Below are positions 38,531-49,081 of a stretch of DNA of 64,000 nucleotides, piece by piece. Under the pieces are notes generated by a model. It did not search any database. It saw nothing but the letters and a program-made list of their open reading frames with translations, and was not told where the DNA came from. The translations under genes and the position numbers were made by a program. The stretch is taken from contig NZ_LN929908.1 of the NCBI RefSeq assembly GCF_001494595.1, positions 558,001-622,000 of the forward strand, in the 5' to 3' direction. Numbering within the stretch: the first letter of the stretch is position 1; the number at the start of each line of letters is the position of its first letter. The DNA comes from Mycobacterium sp. M26. Its GTDB lineage: Bacteria; Actinomycetota; Actinomycetes; Mycobacteriales; Mycobacteriaceae.

Positions 38531-39507
38531 GCGTCCCCGTCGAAAAGCCCGGTGACCGAGCCGTTTTCGAACACCGCCCGGATGGTGCTACCCAGCAGCG
38601 GGGCGATGGACAGCACGGTCAGCTGCGGGAAGCGCTTGGACTCCTCGATCGGCAGGGTGTTGGTGACGATCACTTCGCGGGCGCCGCTCTCAGCCAGCCG
38701 CTCGGCCGCCGGATCCGACAGCACGCCATGGGTGGCGGCGATGATGACGTCCTTGGCGCCGTCGTTGCGCAGCAGCTTCACCGCGCCGGCGATGGTGCCA
38801 CCGGTATCGATCATGTCGTCGGTCAGCACGCAGGTCTTGCCCTCCACCTCACCGACCACGCGGTTGGACACCACCTGGTTGGGCACCCGCGGGTCGCGGG
38901 TCTTGTGGATGAACGCCAGCGGGGTGCCGCCGAGGGCGTCGGCCCACTTCTCGGCCACGCGCACGCGACCGGAGTCCGGCGACACCACGACCACGTTCTC
39001 GCAGTTGTAGTTGTCCCGGATGTAGCCGGTCAGCAGCGGCTGGGCCCGCATGTGGTCCACCGGGCCGTCGAAGAAGCCCTGGATCTGGTCGGTGTGCAGG
39101 TCGACCGAGACGATGCGGTCCGCGCCCGCGGTCTTGAGCAGGTCGGCGACCAGGCGGGCCGAGATGGGCTCGCGGCCGCGGTGCTTCTTGTCCTGGCGGG
39201 CGTAGGGGTAGAACGGCAGGATCGCGGTGATCCGCTTGGCGCTGCCGCGCTTGAGGGCGTCGATCATCAGCAGCTGTTCCATCAGCCACTTGTTCAGCGG
39301 CGCGGGATGGGACTGCAGCACGAAGGCGTCGCATCCGCGGACGGATTCGTCGAAGCGGACGAAGATCTCCCCGTTGGCGAAGTCGCGCGCGGTTTGCGCG
39401 GTGACCTGGACATTGAGCTCTTTGGCGACCTGCTCAGCCAGTTCCGGGTGCGCTCGGCCGGAGAAGAGCATCAGATTTTTGCGGTTGTCGGTCCAGTCCG
39501 TGCCCAC
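38527..39507 (-). CDS. prs: Ribose-phosphate pyrophosphokinase
   Basis: The 326-residue enzyme makes PRPP from ribose 5-phosphate and ATP. It has FANGEIFVRFDESVRGCDAFV, the flexible loop YARQDKKHRGREPISA, DLHTDQIQGFFD, and the PRPP-binding VLTDDMIDTGGTI. The decaprenyl-phosphate arabinose used in the mycobacterial wall depends on PRPP. It is transcribed after glmU with a 94-base gap, and is coupled to arsC. Confidence 0.95.
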   Translation of the reverse strand: MGTDWTDNRKNLMLFSGRAHPELAEQVAKELNVQVTAQTARDFANGEIFVRFDESVRGCDAFVLQSHPAPLNKWLMEQLLMIDALKRGSAKRITAILPFYPYARQDKKHRGREPISARLVADLLKTAGADRIVSVDLHTDQIQGFFDGPVDHMRAQPLLTGYIRDNYNCENVVVVSPDSGRVRVAEKWADALGGTPLAFIHKTRDPRVPNQVVSNRVVGEVEGKTCVLTDDMIDTGGTIAGAVKLLRNDGAKDVIIAATHGVLSDPAAERLAESGAREVIVTNTLPIEESKRFPQLTVLSIAPLLGSTIRAVFENGSVTGLFDGDA

Positions 39508-39601
39508 TGTGTGCTGCCCTTGCCGGTCGGGGATCGATACGGGCCAATCGTACGGTGCCGGAGCGCCGGGTTACCAAAAAGGCAACATCTGGCGACGTGG
39601 A

Positions 39602-41056
39602 TCACTGTCCGGTGTCGGCCTGCTTGGCCTTTCTGGCGGCCTCGGCCGACGCACTGTTCGGCCGCTTCTTCAGTACCCAGTCCTCGACGTTGCGCTGGGG
39701 TCCGGCCGAGATGGCCAGCGCGCCGGGCGGGACGTCGTCGCGCAGGACCGTGCCCGCGCCGGTGTAGGCGCCGTCGCCGACGGTGACCGGGGCGACGAAC
39801 ATGGTGTCGGACCCGGTGCGCACGTGCGAGCCGATGGTGGTGCGGCTCTTGTTCTCGCCGTCGTAGTTGACGAAGACGCTGGAGGCGCCGATGTTGCTGT
39901 GCTCGCCGATGTCGGCGTCGCCGACGTAGGTCAGGTGCGGCACCTTGGTGCCGGTGCCGATCACGGCGTTCTTGGTCTCGACGAACGCGCCGAGCTTGCC
40001 GTGCGCGCCGAGGTGGGTGCCGGGCCGCAGGTAGGTGAACGGGCCGACGGTGGCCCGCTCGCCGATCACCGACAGCTCGCCGTGGGTGCGGATCACGCTG
40101 GCGCCATCACCGACTTCCATGGAGGTCAGCGTGGTGTCCGGGCCGATGGTGCAGTTCGCGCCGATCTCGGTGGGCCCGAGCAGCTGTGTGCCGGGGTGGA
40201 TGACGGTGTCGCGGCCGATGGTCACGTCGACGTCGATCCAGGTGGTCTGCGGGTCGACGACGGTCACCCCGGCGCGCTGGTGGCCGGCGACCACCCGACG
40301 GTTGAGCTCGCGGGCGATATCGGACAGCTGCACACGGTCGTTGACCCCGGCCACCAGGGCGTGGTCGTCGACGTGGTTGGCGTGCACGATCTGGCCGTCG
40401 GCCCGCACGATCGAGATGACATCGGTCAGGTACAGCTCGTGTTGGGCGTTGTCGGCCGACAGCCGGCTCAGCCCGGAGCGCAGTGCGGCGATGTCGAAGG
40501 CGTAGATGCCGGCGTTGACCTCGCGGATGGCGCGCTGCTGCGGGGTGGCGTCGGTTTCCTCGACGATCGCGATGACCTCGCCGTCCTGGGTGCGCAGGAT
40601 GCGGCCGTAGCCGGTGGCGTCGGGAACCGTGGTGGTCAGCACGGTCACCGCTGCGTGTTCGGCGCGGTGGCTGTCGATCAGCGCGGCCAGCGTCTCGGAG
40701 TCGAGTAGCGGGACATCACCGGCGGTGACGACCACGACGCCGTCGAAGTCGTCGGGCAGGGCCGACAGGCCGCACATCGCCGCGTGCCCGGTGCCCAGCT
40801 GCTGGTCCTGGACAGCCACCTCGACCGCGCGGCCCAGGGTGGCGGCCAGTTCGCCGACCACCGGGGCGATCCGCTCGCGGTCCTTCCCCAGCACCACCAC
40901 GACCTGCTCGGGGGCCAGCTTGGCCACCGCGTGCAGGGCGTGGGCGAGCATGCTGCGTCCACCGAGGGTGTGCAGAACCTTGGGGGTGTCCGATCGCATC
41001 CGGGTGCCCGCCCCGGCTGCCAGGACCAGAACCGCTGCCCGGTGGTGTGTGGTCAC
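39602..41056 (-). CDS. glmU: Bifunctional UDP-GlcNAc pyrophosphorylase / glucosamine-1-phosphate acetyltransferase
   Basis: The 484-residue enzyme catalyses the last two steps of UDP-GlcNAc synthesis. The uridyltransferase domain has [18 protein letters not shown] and [10 protein letters not shown]; the left-handed beta-helix acetyltransferase has [32 protein letters not shown] and [19 protein letters not shown] repeats. The order glmU-prs matches Rv1018c-Rv1017c. A tRNA-Gln gene lies 82 bases upstream on the same strand. Confidence 0.95.
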   Translation of the reverse strand: MTTHHRAAVLVLAAGAGTRMRSDTPKVLHTLGGRSMLAHALHAVAKLAPEQVVVVLGKDRERIAPVVGELAATLGRAVEVAVQDQQLGTGHAAMCGLSALPDDFDGVVVVTAGDVPLLDSETLAALIDSHRAEHAAVTVLTTTVPDATGYGRILRTQDGEVIAIVEETDATPQQRAIREVNAGIYAFDIAALRSGLSRLSADNAQHELYLTDVISIVRADGQIVHANHVDDHALVAGVNDRVQLSDIARELNRRVVAGHQRAGVTVVDPQTTWIDVDVTIGRDTVIHPGTQLLGPTEIGANCTIGPDTTLTSMEVGDGASVIRTHGELSVIGERATVGPFTYLRPGTHLGAHGKLGAFVETKNAVIGTGTKVPHLTYVGDADIGEHSNIGASSVFVNYDGENKSRTTIGSHVRTGSDTMFVAPVTVGDGAYTGAGTVLRDDVPPGALAISAGPQRNVEDWVLKKRPNSASAEAARKAKQADTGQ

Positions 41057-41138
41057 CCCGACCTCCCAGTGTGCGATGTCATACGCGCCACGCCGTCCAG
41101 ACCGTATGAAACCGCACAGTCGCGCTCGTTGTTGCTTG

Positions 41139-41210
41139 CTCCGTCGCCAGGACTCGAACCTGAACTATCTGAACCAAAATCAGAGGTGCTGCCGATTACA
41201 CCACGACGGA
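41139..41210 (-). tRNA. tRNA-Gln (UUG)
   Basis: Read on the minus strand, the acceptor arms TCCGTCG and CGACGGA pair perfectly over seven bases. The anticodon loop TTTTGGT gives anticodon UUG within the stem TCTGA/TCAGA. The T arm contains GGTTCGAGTCC. The discriminator is G, as expected for tRNA-Gln, and CCA is not encoded. No integrase or duplicated 3' end is present beside it. Confidence 0.93.
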
Positions 41211-41263
41211 CTGGCTGTCTTGTTCGCCTAGAGACTCTAGTGCAAAGCCGTACTGTGATAGCC

Positions 41264-41899
41264 GTGGCAGCACCCGAGAAGGAGCCGCGCGCACCTCGGG
41301 CGCGGATGACCGGCACCGAGCGGCGTCGACAGCTGATCGACATCGCCCGGTCGCTGTTTGCCGAGCGTGGCTACGAGGGCACCTCGATCGAGGAGATCGC
41401 GCTGCGGGCCAATGTTTCCAAGCCGGTGGTCTACGAGCACTTCGGCGGCAAGGAAGGCCTGTATGCGGTGGTCGTCGACCGCGAGATGTCGGCGCTGCTG
41501 GACGGCATCACCTCCTCGCTGACCAACAACCGGTCCCGGGTGCGGGTCGAGCGGGTGGCCCTGGCCCTGCTCACCTACGTCGAAGAGCGCACCGACGGGT
41601 TCCGGATCCTGATCCGCGACTCCCCGGCGGCGATCAGCACCGGCACCTACTCCAGCCTGCTCAACGACGCCGTGAACCAGGTGTCCTCGATCCTGGCCGG
41701 CGACTTCGCTCGGCGTGGTCTGGACCCGGAGCTGGCGCCGCTGTACGCCCAGGCGCTGGTCGGGTCGGTGTCGATGACCGCGCAGTGGTGGCTGGACACC
41801 CGCGAGCCGAAGAAGGAAGTGGTGGCCGCGCATCTGGTGAACCTGATGTGGAACGGACTGACCCACCTCGAGTCCGATCCGCAGCTGGAAGCGGACTAA
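41264..41899 (+). CDS. TetR-family transcriptional regulator
   Basis: The 211-residue protein has the N-terminal HTH (RRRQLIDIARSLFAERGYEGTSIEEIALRANVSKPVVYEHFGGKEGLYAVVVD) and an alpha-helical ligand domain with TGTYSSLLNDAVNQV. It is the positional equivalent of Rv1019, located between glmU and mfd. I start at the GTG at 41264; the frame upstream reads through the tRNA and glmU antisense. The gene is divergent from the tRNA and 55 bases before mfd, so it may control its own transcription and mfd. Ligand unknown. Confidence 0.88.
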   Translation: MAAPEKEPRAPRARMTGTERRRQLIDIARSLFAERGYEGTSIEEIALRANVSKPVVYEHFGGKEGLYAVVVDREMSALLDGITSSLTNNRSRVRVERVALALLTYVEERTDGFRILIRDSPAAISTGTYSSLLNDAVNQVSSILAGDFARRGLDPELAPLYAQALVGSVSMTAQWWLDTREPKKEVVAAHLVNLMWNGLTHLESDPQLEAD

Positions 41900-41954
41900 C
41901 GAATCAAGGCCCGCCGCAACGTCTTCGGCGCACGCCGCCTAGAATGGTCACATC

Positions 41955-44900
41955 ATGACCGCACCGGGGCACCAGTATGTCCAGACCCCGATCGCGGGTC
42001 TGGTCGAATTGGCGCTGCGCGCACCCACGTTCGCCGAATTGGCGGATCGCGCCGCGCAGCGCCCCGCCGAACTGGCCGTGGTCGGACCTGCCAGCGCGAA
42101 GCTCTACACCGCGTGTGCGCTGGCGCACGGTGGCCCCCTTCTCGTGGTCACCGCCACCGGCCGGGAGGCCGACGACCTGACTGCCGAACTACGCGGAGTG
42201 TTCGGCGACGCGGTCGCGATGTTCCCGTCCTGGGAGACGCTGCCGCACGAACGCCTGTCGCCCGGCGTCGACACCGTCGGTGCGCGGTTGCTGGTGCTGC
42301 GTCGGCTGGCCCACCCCGACGATGCGCGCCTGGGCCCGCCGCTGCGGGTCGTGGTCACCACGGTGCGATCGCTGGTGCAGCCGATGGCTCCCGACGTCGC
42401 CGACATCGAACCGGTGATCCTGGCGACCGGAGCCGAGCTGGACTTCGACGATCTGGTCGCCCGACTGGTCGAGCTGGCCTACAGCCGGGTGGACATGGTC
42501 GGCAAGCGCGGGGAGTTCGCCGTGCGCGGCGGCATCCTCGATCTGTTCCCGCCGACCGCCGAGCACCCGGTGCGCGTCGAGTTCTGGGGCGACGAGGTCA
42601 GCGAGATCCGGATGTTCTCGGTGGCCGATCAGCGCTCGATCCCGGAGATCGACGTCGACACCGTGGTGGCGCTGCCCTGCCGCGAGCTGCTGCTCACCGA
42701 GGAGGTGCGCGGGCGGGCGGCCAAGCTGGTCGCCGACCGGCCGAGCGGGGACGACAACCGGGTGACCGGCAGCGTCGGAGACATGCTGGCCAAGCTGGCC
42801 GAAGGTATCGCCGTCGACGGGATGGAGGCGCTGCAGCCGGTGCTGCGGCCCGACGAACTCGGCCTGCTCATCGACCATCTGCCCGCCGGCACCCCGGTGC
42901 TGGTGTGCGATCCGGAAAAGGTGCGCACCCGCGGGGCCGACCTCATCAAGACCGGCCGCGAGTTCCTGGAGGCGTCGTGGTCGGTGGCCGCCATCGGCGG
43001 TGACGCCCCGATCGACCTCGAGCAGCTGGGCGGGTCGGGGTTCCGCGAGCTCGGCGAGGTGCAGCAGGCCGCCGCCGTGAGCGGGCATCCGTGGTGGACG
43101 CTGAGCCAGCTGGCCGACGAGCGGGCGGTCGAACTCGACGTGCGCCCCTCGCCGAGCGCACGCGGGCAGCAGAGCAATGTCGACGAGATCTTCGCGATGC
43201 TGCGTGCCCATGTCCTGACCGGTGGGTTCGCCACAGTCGTCGCCCCGGGTACCGGCACCGCGCACCGCGTCGTCGAACAACTCGCCGAGCGCGACACCCC
43301 GGCGGCCATGCTGGAGGCGGGCGAAGCGCCGAAGACCGGTGTGGTGGGTGTGCTCAAGGGCCCGCTGCACGACGGCATCGTGGTGCCCGGCGCCAACCTG
43401 GTGGTGATCACCGAGACCGACCTGACCGGCAACCGCGTCACCGCCACCGACGGCAAACGGCTGGCGGCCAAGCGCCGCAACACCGTTGACCCGCTGGCAC
43501 TGACGGCCGGTGATCTGGTGGTGCACGATCAGCACGGCATCGGCCGGTTCGTGGAGATGGTCGAGCGCACGGTCGGCGGGGCGCGCCGCGAGTATCTGGT
43601 GCTGGAGTACGCGTCGTCCAAGCGCGGCCAGGCCGCCGACCGGCTCTACGTGCCGATGGACTCACTCGATCAGCTGTCTCGCTACGTCGGCGGCCAGGAA
43701 CCCAGCCTGAGCCGGCTCGGCGGTAGCGACTGGGCGAACACGAAAACCAAGGCGCGCAAGGCTGTTCGCGAGATCGCCAGCGAGCTCGTGGCGCTGTACG
43801 CCAAGCGGCAGGCCGCCCCCGGACATGCGTTCGGCCCGGACACGCCATGGCAGGCCGAGATGGAGGACGCGTTCGGGTTCACCGAGACCATGGACCAGCT
43901 GACCGCCATCCAGGAGGTCAAGAGCGACATGGAGAAGCCGGTCCCGATGGACCGGGTGATCTGTGGTGACGTGGGGTACGGCAAGACCGAGATCGCGGTG
44001 CGCGCGGCGTTCAAAGCAGTGCAGGACGGTAAGCAGGTGGCGGTGCTGGTGCCCACCACGCTGCTGGCCGACCAGCACCTGCAGACCTTCACCCAGCGGA
44101 TGACCGGTTTTCCGGTGACGGTGAAAGGGCTGTCGCGGTTCACCGATCCCGCCGAGTCGCGGGCCGTCATCGAGGGTATGGCCGACGGCAGCGTCGACAT
44201 CGTCATCGGTACTCACCGGTTGTTGCAGACCGCGGTGCGCTGGAAGGACCTCGGCCTGGTGATCGTCGACGAGGAACAGCGCTTCGGCGTCGAGCACAAG
44301 GAACACATCAAGAGCCTGCGCACCCACGTCGACGTCCTGACCATGAGCGCCACCCCGATTCCGCGCACGCTGGAGATGAGCCTGGCCGGCATCCGCGAGA
44401 TGTCGACCATCCTCACCCCGCCCGAGGAGCGCTACCCGGTGCTCACCTACGTCGGGCCGCACGACGACAAGCAGGTGGCCGCAGCACTGCGCCGTGAACT
44501 GCTGCGCGACGGGCAGGCGTTCTACATCCACAACCGGGTTAGCAGCATCGACGCGGCCGCCGCGCGGGTCAAGGAACTGGTGCCCGAAGCGCGGGTGGTG
44601 GTGGCGCACGGGCAGATGCCCGAAGACCAGTTGGAGCGCACCGTCGAAGGGTTCTGGAACCGGGAGTTCGACATCCTGGTGTGCACCACGATCGTCGAGA
44701 CCGGTCTGGACATCTCGAATGCCAACACGTTGATCGTCGAGCGCGCCGACACTTTCGGCCTCTCGCAGTTGCACCAGTTGCGCGGCCGGGTGGGCCGTAG
44801 CCGCGAGCGCGGGTACGCCTACTTCCTGTACCCCAGGGAGATGCCGCTCACCGAGACCGCCTACGACCGGCTGGCCACCATCGCCCAGAACAACGAACTC

Positions 44901-45605
44901 GGCGCCGGTATGGCAGTGGCGTTGAAGGACTTGGAGATTCGCGGCGCCGGCAACGTTCTGGGTGTCGAACAGTCCGGACACGTCGCCGGGGTGGGTTTCG
45001 ACCTGTACGTCCGGTTGGTGGGCGAGGCCGTCGAGGCCTACCGGGCGGCGGCCGACGGCAAGATGGTCACCACCGCCGAGGAGCCCAAGGACGTCCGGAT
45101 CGATCTGCCGGTGGATGCCAACCTGCCGCCGGAGTACATCGCCAGCGACCGGCTGCGGCTGGAGGCCTATCGCAGGCTGGCCGCGGCGGGCGACGATGCC
45201 AGGGTGGCCGCGGTGGTCGAGGAACTCGTCGACCGCTACGGCCCGCTGCCCGAACCGGCGCAGCGACTGGTCGCGGTCGCGCGGCTGCGGCTGTTGTGCC
45301 GCCAGTACGGTGTCACCGAGGTGGCGGCCACCGGAACCGGTTCTCCCACAACACTTCGGCTGTCCCCGCTGACGCTGCTGGACTCCGCACAGCTGCGGCT
45401 CAAACGGGTTTATCCGGGAGCCAGCTACCGGGCGACGACATCGACGATCCAGGTGCCGATCCCGCGCGCCGACAGCGGGGTGGGTGCGCCACGGATCCGT
45501 GATCTGGAGTTGGTGCAGATGGTCGCCGACCTGCTGCTGGCACTCGACGGACGCCCGCAGGGCGAGGTCGACATCACCACGTTCAGCCCGGCGGCCCAGT
45601 CGTGA
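41955..45605 (+). CDS. mfd: Transcription-repair coupling factor Mfd
   Basis: The 1216-residue ATPase removes stalled RNA polymerase and recruits UvrA. Visible parts are the UvrB-like N-terminal module ([23 protein letters not shown]), the polymerase-interaction domain ([24 protein letters not shown]), the RecG-like motor with Walker A in [19 protein letters not shown], the [12 protein letters not shown] box and [15 protein letters not shown], and the C-terminal TRCF domain. Length is normal for the family. The end overlaps the mazG start by four bases. Confidence 0.96.
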   Translation: MTAPGHQYVQTPIAGLVELALRAPTFAELADRAAQRPAELAVVGPASAKLYTACALAHGGPLLVVTATGREADDLTAELRGVFGDAVAMFPSWETLPHERLSPGVDTVGARLLVLRRLAHPDDARLGPPLRVVVTTVRSLVQPMAPDVADIEPVILATGAELDFDDLVARLVELAYSRVDMVGKRGEFAVRGGILDLFPPTAEHPVRVEFWGDEVSEIRMFSVADQRSIPEIDVDTVVALPCRELLLTEEVRGRAAKLVADRPSGDDNRVTGSVGDMLAKLAEGIAVDGMEALQPVLRPDELGLLIDHLPAGTPVLVCDPEKVRTRGADLIKTGREFLEASWSVAAIGGDAPIDLEQLGGSGFRELGEVQQAAAVSGHPWWTLSQLADERAVELDVRPSPSARGQQSNVDEIFAMLRAHVLTGGFATVVAPGTGTAHRVVEQLAERDTPAAMLEAGEAPKTGVVGVLKGPLHDGIVVPGANLVVITETDLTGNRVTATDGKRLAAKRRNTVDPLALTAGDLVVHDQHGIGRFVEMVERTVGGARREYLVLEYASSKRGQAADRLYVPMDSLDQLSRYVGGQEPSLSRLGGSDWANTKTKARKAVREIASELVALYAKRQAAPGHAFGPDTPWQAEMEDAFGFTETMDQLTAIQEVKSDMEKPVPMDRVICGDVGYGKTEIAVRAAFKAVQDGKQVAVLVPTTLLADQHLQTFTQRMTGFPVTVKGLSRFTDPAESRAVIEGMADGSVDIVIGTHRLLQTAVRWKDLGLVIVDEEQRFGVEHKEHIKSLRTHVDVLTMSATPIPRTLEMSLAGIREMSTILTPPEERYPVLTYVGPHDDKQVAAALRRELLRDGQAFYIHNRVSSIDAAAARVKELVPEARVVVAHGQMPEDQLERTVEGFWNREFDILVCTTIVETGLDISNANTLIVERADTFGLSQLHQLRGRVGRSRERGYAYFLYPREMPLTETAYDRLATIAQNNELGAGMAVALKDLEIRGAGNVLGVEQSGHVAGVGFDLYVRLVGEAVEAYRAAADGKMVTTAEEPKDVRIDLPVDANLPPEYIASDRLRLEAYRRLAAAGDDARVAAVVEELVDRYGPLPEPAQRLVAVARLRLLCRQYGVTEVAATGTGSPTTLRLSPLTLLDSAQLRLKRVYPGASYRATTSTIQVPIPRADSGVGAPRIRDLELVQMVADLLLALDGRPQGEVDITTFSPAAQS

Positions 45606-46516
45606 CGGTCGTCCTGGTGGATCCGCGCCGGCCCGCGCTGGTACCGGTCGAAGCGATCGAATTGCTCAGCGGCGACGTGCAATACACCGAGGAGATGCCC
45701 GTCCGGGTGCTCTGGTCGCTGCCGTCGGCCCGGCCGGTGTCCACCGGCCAGGACGCTCTGGTGCTGCTGTCCTCGGACCGCGAACATCCCGCCGTCAAAG
45801 CCCGGCTGGCGGCGGGTGATCGGCTGATCGCCGTACCCGATCCACAGCCCGGCGAGCGGCTAGTCGACGCGGTGGCGGTGATGGACCGGTTGCGCACTGC
45901 GGGTCCGTGGGAGAGCGAGCAGACGCACGACTCGCTGCGCCGCTACCTGTTGGAGGAGACCTACGAGCTGTTCGACGCGGTGCGCGGCGGCAACCTGGAA
46001 GAACTGCGCGACGAGCTCGGCGATGTGCTGCTGCAGGTGCTGTTCCACGCCCGCATCGCCGAAGAGGCCACCCATCAAGCCTTTTCGATCGACGATGTGG
46101 CCGATGCGCTGGTTCGTAAGCTCGGCAACCGGGTGCCCGCGGTGCTGGCCGGTGAGTCGATCAGCCTGGAAGAGCAACTGGCCCAGTGGGAGCAGCGCAA
46201 GGCGTTGGAGAAAGCTGCCCGCGCGTCCTGCGTGGATGACATCCCGACCGCGCAGCCCGCACTTCTGCTGGCGCAGAAAGTGATCGCCCGGGTACAGAAC
46301 GCCGGCCTGCCCGCTGATCTGATCCCCGAGTCGATCACCACGGTGACGGTCAGTGCCGACTGCGACGCCGAGAATGAGCTGCGCACAACGGTTCTGGAGT
46401 TCATGGACACTGTGCGCTCAGCCGAGCGGGCCATCGCCGCCGCGCGGGGCGAGATCGGCGGCGCGGCCAGCGCGCCCACAGAAGGGCAGTGGCGGGCGCA
46501 CTGGCCGACGGTCTGA
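45602..46516 (+). CDS. mazG: Nucleoside triphosphate pyrophosphohydrolase MazG
   Basis: The 304-residue mycobacterial MazG hydrolyses oxidised or unwanted NTPs. The central domain has the metal-binding [36 protein letters not shown] pattern (EExxE and ExxD). The N-terminal 100 residues are the extension seen in mycobacterial MazG, and the C-terminus is a second, degenerate MazG-like region. The GTG start is coupled to mfd. Its stop is followed after 24 bases by a 58-bp palindrome. Confidence 0.92.
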   Translation: MTVVLVDPRRPALVPVEAIELLSGDVQYTEEMPVRVLWSLPSARPVSTGQDALVLLSSDREHPAVKARLAAGDRLIAVPDPQPGERLVDAVAVMDRLRTAGPWESEQTHDSLRRYLLEETYELFDAVRGGNLEELRDELGDVLLQVLFHARIAEEATHQAFSIDDVADALVRKLGNRVPAVLAGESISLEEQLAQWEQRKALEKAARASCVDDIPTAQPALLLAQKVIARVQNAGLPADLIPESITTVTVSADCDAENELRTTVLEFMDTVRSAERAIAAARGEIGGAASAPTEGQWRAHWPTV

Positions 46517-46540
46517 ATGCCCGAGGGTGAAACAGTGGCG

Positions 46541-46598
46541 TCGAGTGTGCGTCCACGGCGGTGTTTCGGCCGAAATCTCGCCCTGGGTGCACACTCGA
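46541..46598. repeat. 58-bp intergenic palindrome, copy 2
   Basis: The arms start TCGAGTGTGCGTCC and, on the complement, TCGAGTGTGCACCC. They match at 23 of 29 positions around the centre CGGCCG. Length and sequence match the element at 31031-31088. This copy lies between the convergent mazG and efeB genes, where it could terminate transcription from both sides. Confidence 0.8.
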
Positions 46599-46623
46599 TG
46601 CCGAGGGTGCACGGCCGACGGGC

Positions 46624-47934
46624 TCAGCCCAGCAGCGTCGAACCCCAGTACTCGCCGTCGCGCAGTCCCGGCGGGCAGGCGAAGATCCCGCTGCCGGTGT
46701 GGGTGATGTACTCGTTGAGCGCGTCTCGGCGGGCCAGTTCGGACTGCATCGGGATGAACTGTTTGGCCGGATTGCGCATGAACGCGATGAAGAACAGCCC
46801 GGCGTCCAGATGCCCGAATCCGTCGCTGCCATCGGTGAAGTTGTAGCCGCGGCGCAGGATCCGGATACCACCCAGGTGCTGGTGTGAGGCCAGCCGCACG
46901 TGGGCATTGAGGTCGATCAGCGGGGTGCTCTTGTTGTCGACGAGGTCGAGGTTGAGTTCCTCGAACTCCTGGGTCAGCCCGTTGGGTGCGCCGCTGCCCT
47001 TCTGCCTGCCGATCACCCGCTCCTGCTCGAGCAGGGTGGTCCGGTCCCAGTTCTCGATCCGCATCCTGATACGACGGCTGACTAGATAACTGCCGCCGGT
47101 CATCCAGGACGGCCCATCCCCGTCGGCCACCCACACCTGGTCGTCGAGCGTCCCGGTGTCCTCGGCCTTGATGTTGTTGGTTCCGTCCTTGAACCCGAAC
47201 AGGTTTCGCGGGGTGGACTGCTCGCGGGTGGTCGACGAGGTGCGGCCGAACCCGAGCTGGGAGTAGCGCACCGCGACGGTGCCGAAGCCGACCCTGGCCA
47301 GGTTGCGGATCGCGTGCACCGCCACCTGCGGGTCGTTGGCGCAGGCCTGCACCACGATGTCACCGCCGCAGCGCGCCGGGTCCAGCGTCTCGTTGGGGAA
47401 CTTCGGCAGGTTCTCCAGCAGCGCGGGCTTCTGCCCGGCGATGCCGAAGCGGTCCTTGCCATCCTTGCGGAAGAAGCTCGGGCCGAACCCGATGGTCAGC
47501 GTCAGCTGCGAGGCCGGCAAGCCCAGCGCCTCACCGGTATCGGCAGGCGGCGCATAGGGATTGAGCCCGATCGCCCCGTCGTGGACGGCCTCGTGGCCGG
47601 CGGTCATCCGCTCGGCCATGCCCGTCCACTCCTGCAGCATCGCCACCACGTCGGCCTTCGAATCGGTGGTCACGTCGAAGGTGGCGAAGTGCATCCGGTC
47701 CTGCGCCGGGGTGACGATGCCGGCCTGATGGGTGCCGCGGAACGGCACCGGCTTGTCCAGGCCGTGATCGGCCGTGGCGGCCGCCGAGGCCCGCCCGGCC
47801 AGCGCCCCGGCGCCGGCCGCGCCGACCACCGCGGCGGTGACGCCGGCGGCGCCGAACAGCTTGCGCCGGGACAGCCCGGACCGGACCGGTTCGGGCGCCT
47901 CGACCGGTTCGGTGTTACTGGGGAGCGATGACAC
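46624..47934 (-). CDS. efeB: EfeB, Tat-exported DyP-type heme peroxidase
   Basis: The 436-residue protein begins with a Tat signal (LSRRKLFGAAG) followed by a hydrophobic stretch ending ASAAA. The mature part is a dye-decolourising peroxidase with the distal FKDGTNN (GXXDG) motif, VQACANDPQVAVHAIRNLAR and FIAFMRNPAKQFIPMQ. In EfeUOB systems it works outside the membrane to oxidise ferrous iron or release it from heme. It is the last gene of the efe operon and overlaps efeO by 20 bases. Confidence 0.92.
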   Translation of the reverse strand: MSSLPSNTEPVEAPEPVRSGLSRRKLFGAAGVTAAVVGAAGAGALAGRASAAATADHGLDKPVPFRGTHQAGIVTPAQDRMHFATFDVTTDSKADVVAMLQEWTGMAERMTAGHEAVHDGAIGLNPYAPPADTGEALGLPASQLTLTIGFGPSFFRKDGKDRFGIAGQKPALLENLPKFPNETLDPARCGGDIVVQACANDPQVAVHAIRNLARVGFGTVAVRYSQLGFGRTSSTTREQSTPRNLFGFKDGTNNIKAEDTGTLDDQVWVADGDGPSWMTGGSYLVSRRIRMRIENWDRTTLLEQERVIGRQKGSGAPNGLTQEFEELNLDLVDNKSTPLIDLNAHVRLASHQHLGGIRILRRGYNFTDGSDGFGHLDAGLFFIAFMRNPAKQFIPMQSELARRDALNEYITHTGSGIFACPPGLRDGEYWGSTLLG

Positions 47935-49081
47935 CTTGAACCTGGCTCACTTCCTTGCTCAGCGCGTCGATCGCGCGGGACAGTTCCTGACGCTGCGGCT
48001 CGGTCACCGTGTCGTAGGAGACGAAGCCGTCGCCCTTGCGGTACTTGGCCAGCAGGGCCTCGACGTCGGCGAACCGCTTGTCGACGCGCTTGCCGAGTTC
48101 GGCGTCACGCTCGTCGAGGATCGGGCGCACCGAGGCCACCGCGGTCTGTGACCCCTGGACGTTGGCCTCGAAGTCCCACAGGTCGGTGTGGCTGAAGATG
48201 TCTTCCTCGCCGCTGATCTTGCTGATCGCCACTTCGTCGAGCAATCCCTGTGCGCCACCGGCGATCTGGGTGGAGTCGATGGTCCAGCCGGGCGCCTTCA
48301 CGCCGTCGTTGAGTTCCTTGACGTCGGCCACCAGCTGGTCGGCGATCGCGTTGGTGTCCGGCTGCAGGCCGCTGACCCACAGGTCCTTCTCCAGCCGGTG
48401 GAAGCCCGTCCACTTCTGGCCCGGCTCCAGGTCGGCCTCACGCAGGTCGATGCGCGGGTCCAGATCGTTGGGGAAGGACTCGGCAACCGGCTCGATGCGC
48501 TCGTAGTAGGTGCGGGTGGTCGGGTACAGCGACTTGGCCTTGGCGACGTCGCCGGCCTTGATCGCCGCGGCGAAGGCCTCGGTGGCCGGGACCAGGGCGT
48601 CGGTCTGGCTGTTCACGTAGCGCTTGTAGCTGTCCGAGGCTTCCTTGAACTTGCCCTCGGTGTCCACCGTGACCGCGTCGCCGGTGACCACGAAGTCACC
48701 GCGGATGCCGTCGCCGATCATGCCGGGCTTGCAGGCGGTCTGATAGGTGCCCGGCTGGGTGAGCTGCACGATGAGCTTGCGCTGCAGTCCGGGGGAGATG
48801 TTCTCCACTTCGCCCATCACCCGCTCGCCCTCGCCGTAGACGTAGAACTCGGTGACCTTGGTGCCGTTGTTGGTGATGACGAAGGTGCTCGGTCCGGTGG
48901 TGGCCTTGGTGCCCGACAGGGTGCAGGCGCCGTCGGAGGCGTCGACGGTGATCTGCTCGGCCTTGTTGCCCGACTCGGCGGAGGTGGATTCCTTGGCCGT
49001 GCACCCGGCCAGGGACAGACCGGCCAGGAGCGCGGCCGTCACGGCGGCACCGGACTTGAGGGAGGCGGCAGGCAGGATCAC
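47915..49081 (-). CDS. efeO: EfeO iron-uptake lipoprotein (cupredoxin plus M75)
   Basis: The 388-residue protein has a lipobox (LSLAGCTA), a cupredoxin-like N-terminal domain (TFVITNNGTKVTEFYVYGEGERVMGEVENISPGL) and the M75 peptidase-like domain with the metal-binding GFHRLEKDLW (HxxE) motif. It captures iron for the EfeU permease. It is translationally linked at both ends: a four-base overlap with efeU and a 20-base overlap with efeB. Confidence 0.92.
   Translation of the reverse strand: MILPAASLKSGAAVTAALLAGLSLAGCTAKESTSAESGNKAEQITVDASDGACTLSGTKATTGPSTFVITNNGTKVTEFYVYGEGERVMGEVENISPGLQRKLIVQLTQPGTYQTACKPGMIGDGIRGDFVVTGDAVTVDTEGKFKEASDSYKRYVNSQTDALVPATEAFAAAIKAGDVAKAKSLYPTTRTYYERIEPVAESFPNDLDPRIDLREADLEPGQKWTGFHRLEKDLWVSGLQPDTNAIADQLVADVKELNDGVKAPGWTIDSTQIAGGAQGLLDEVAISKISGEEDIFSHTDLWDFEANVQGSQTAVASVRPILDERDAELGKRVDKRFADVEALLAKYRKGDGFVSYDTVTEPQRQELSRAIDALSKEVSQVQGVIAPQ

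Noticed and set aside
41139..41210. tRNA-Gln as an attachment site for an integrated element
   Set aside because: No integrase, no duplicated tRNA 3' end nearby, and flanking genes follow the normal mycobacterial order.
42189..44981. Two long minus-strand frames inside mfd
   Set aside because: Both are antisense to strongly conserved mfd motifs and consist of His/Arg/Gly-rich shadow sequence.
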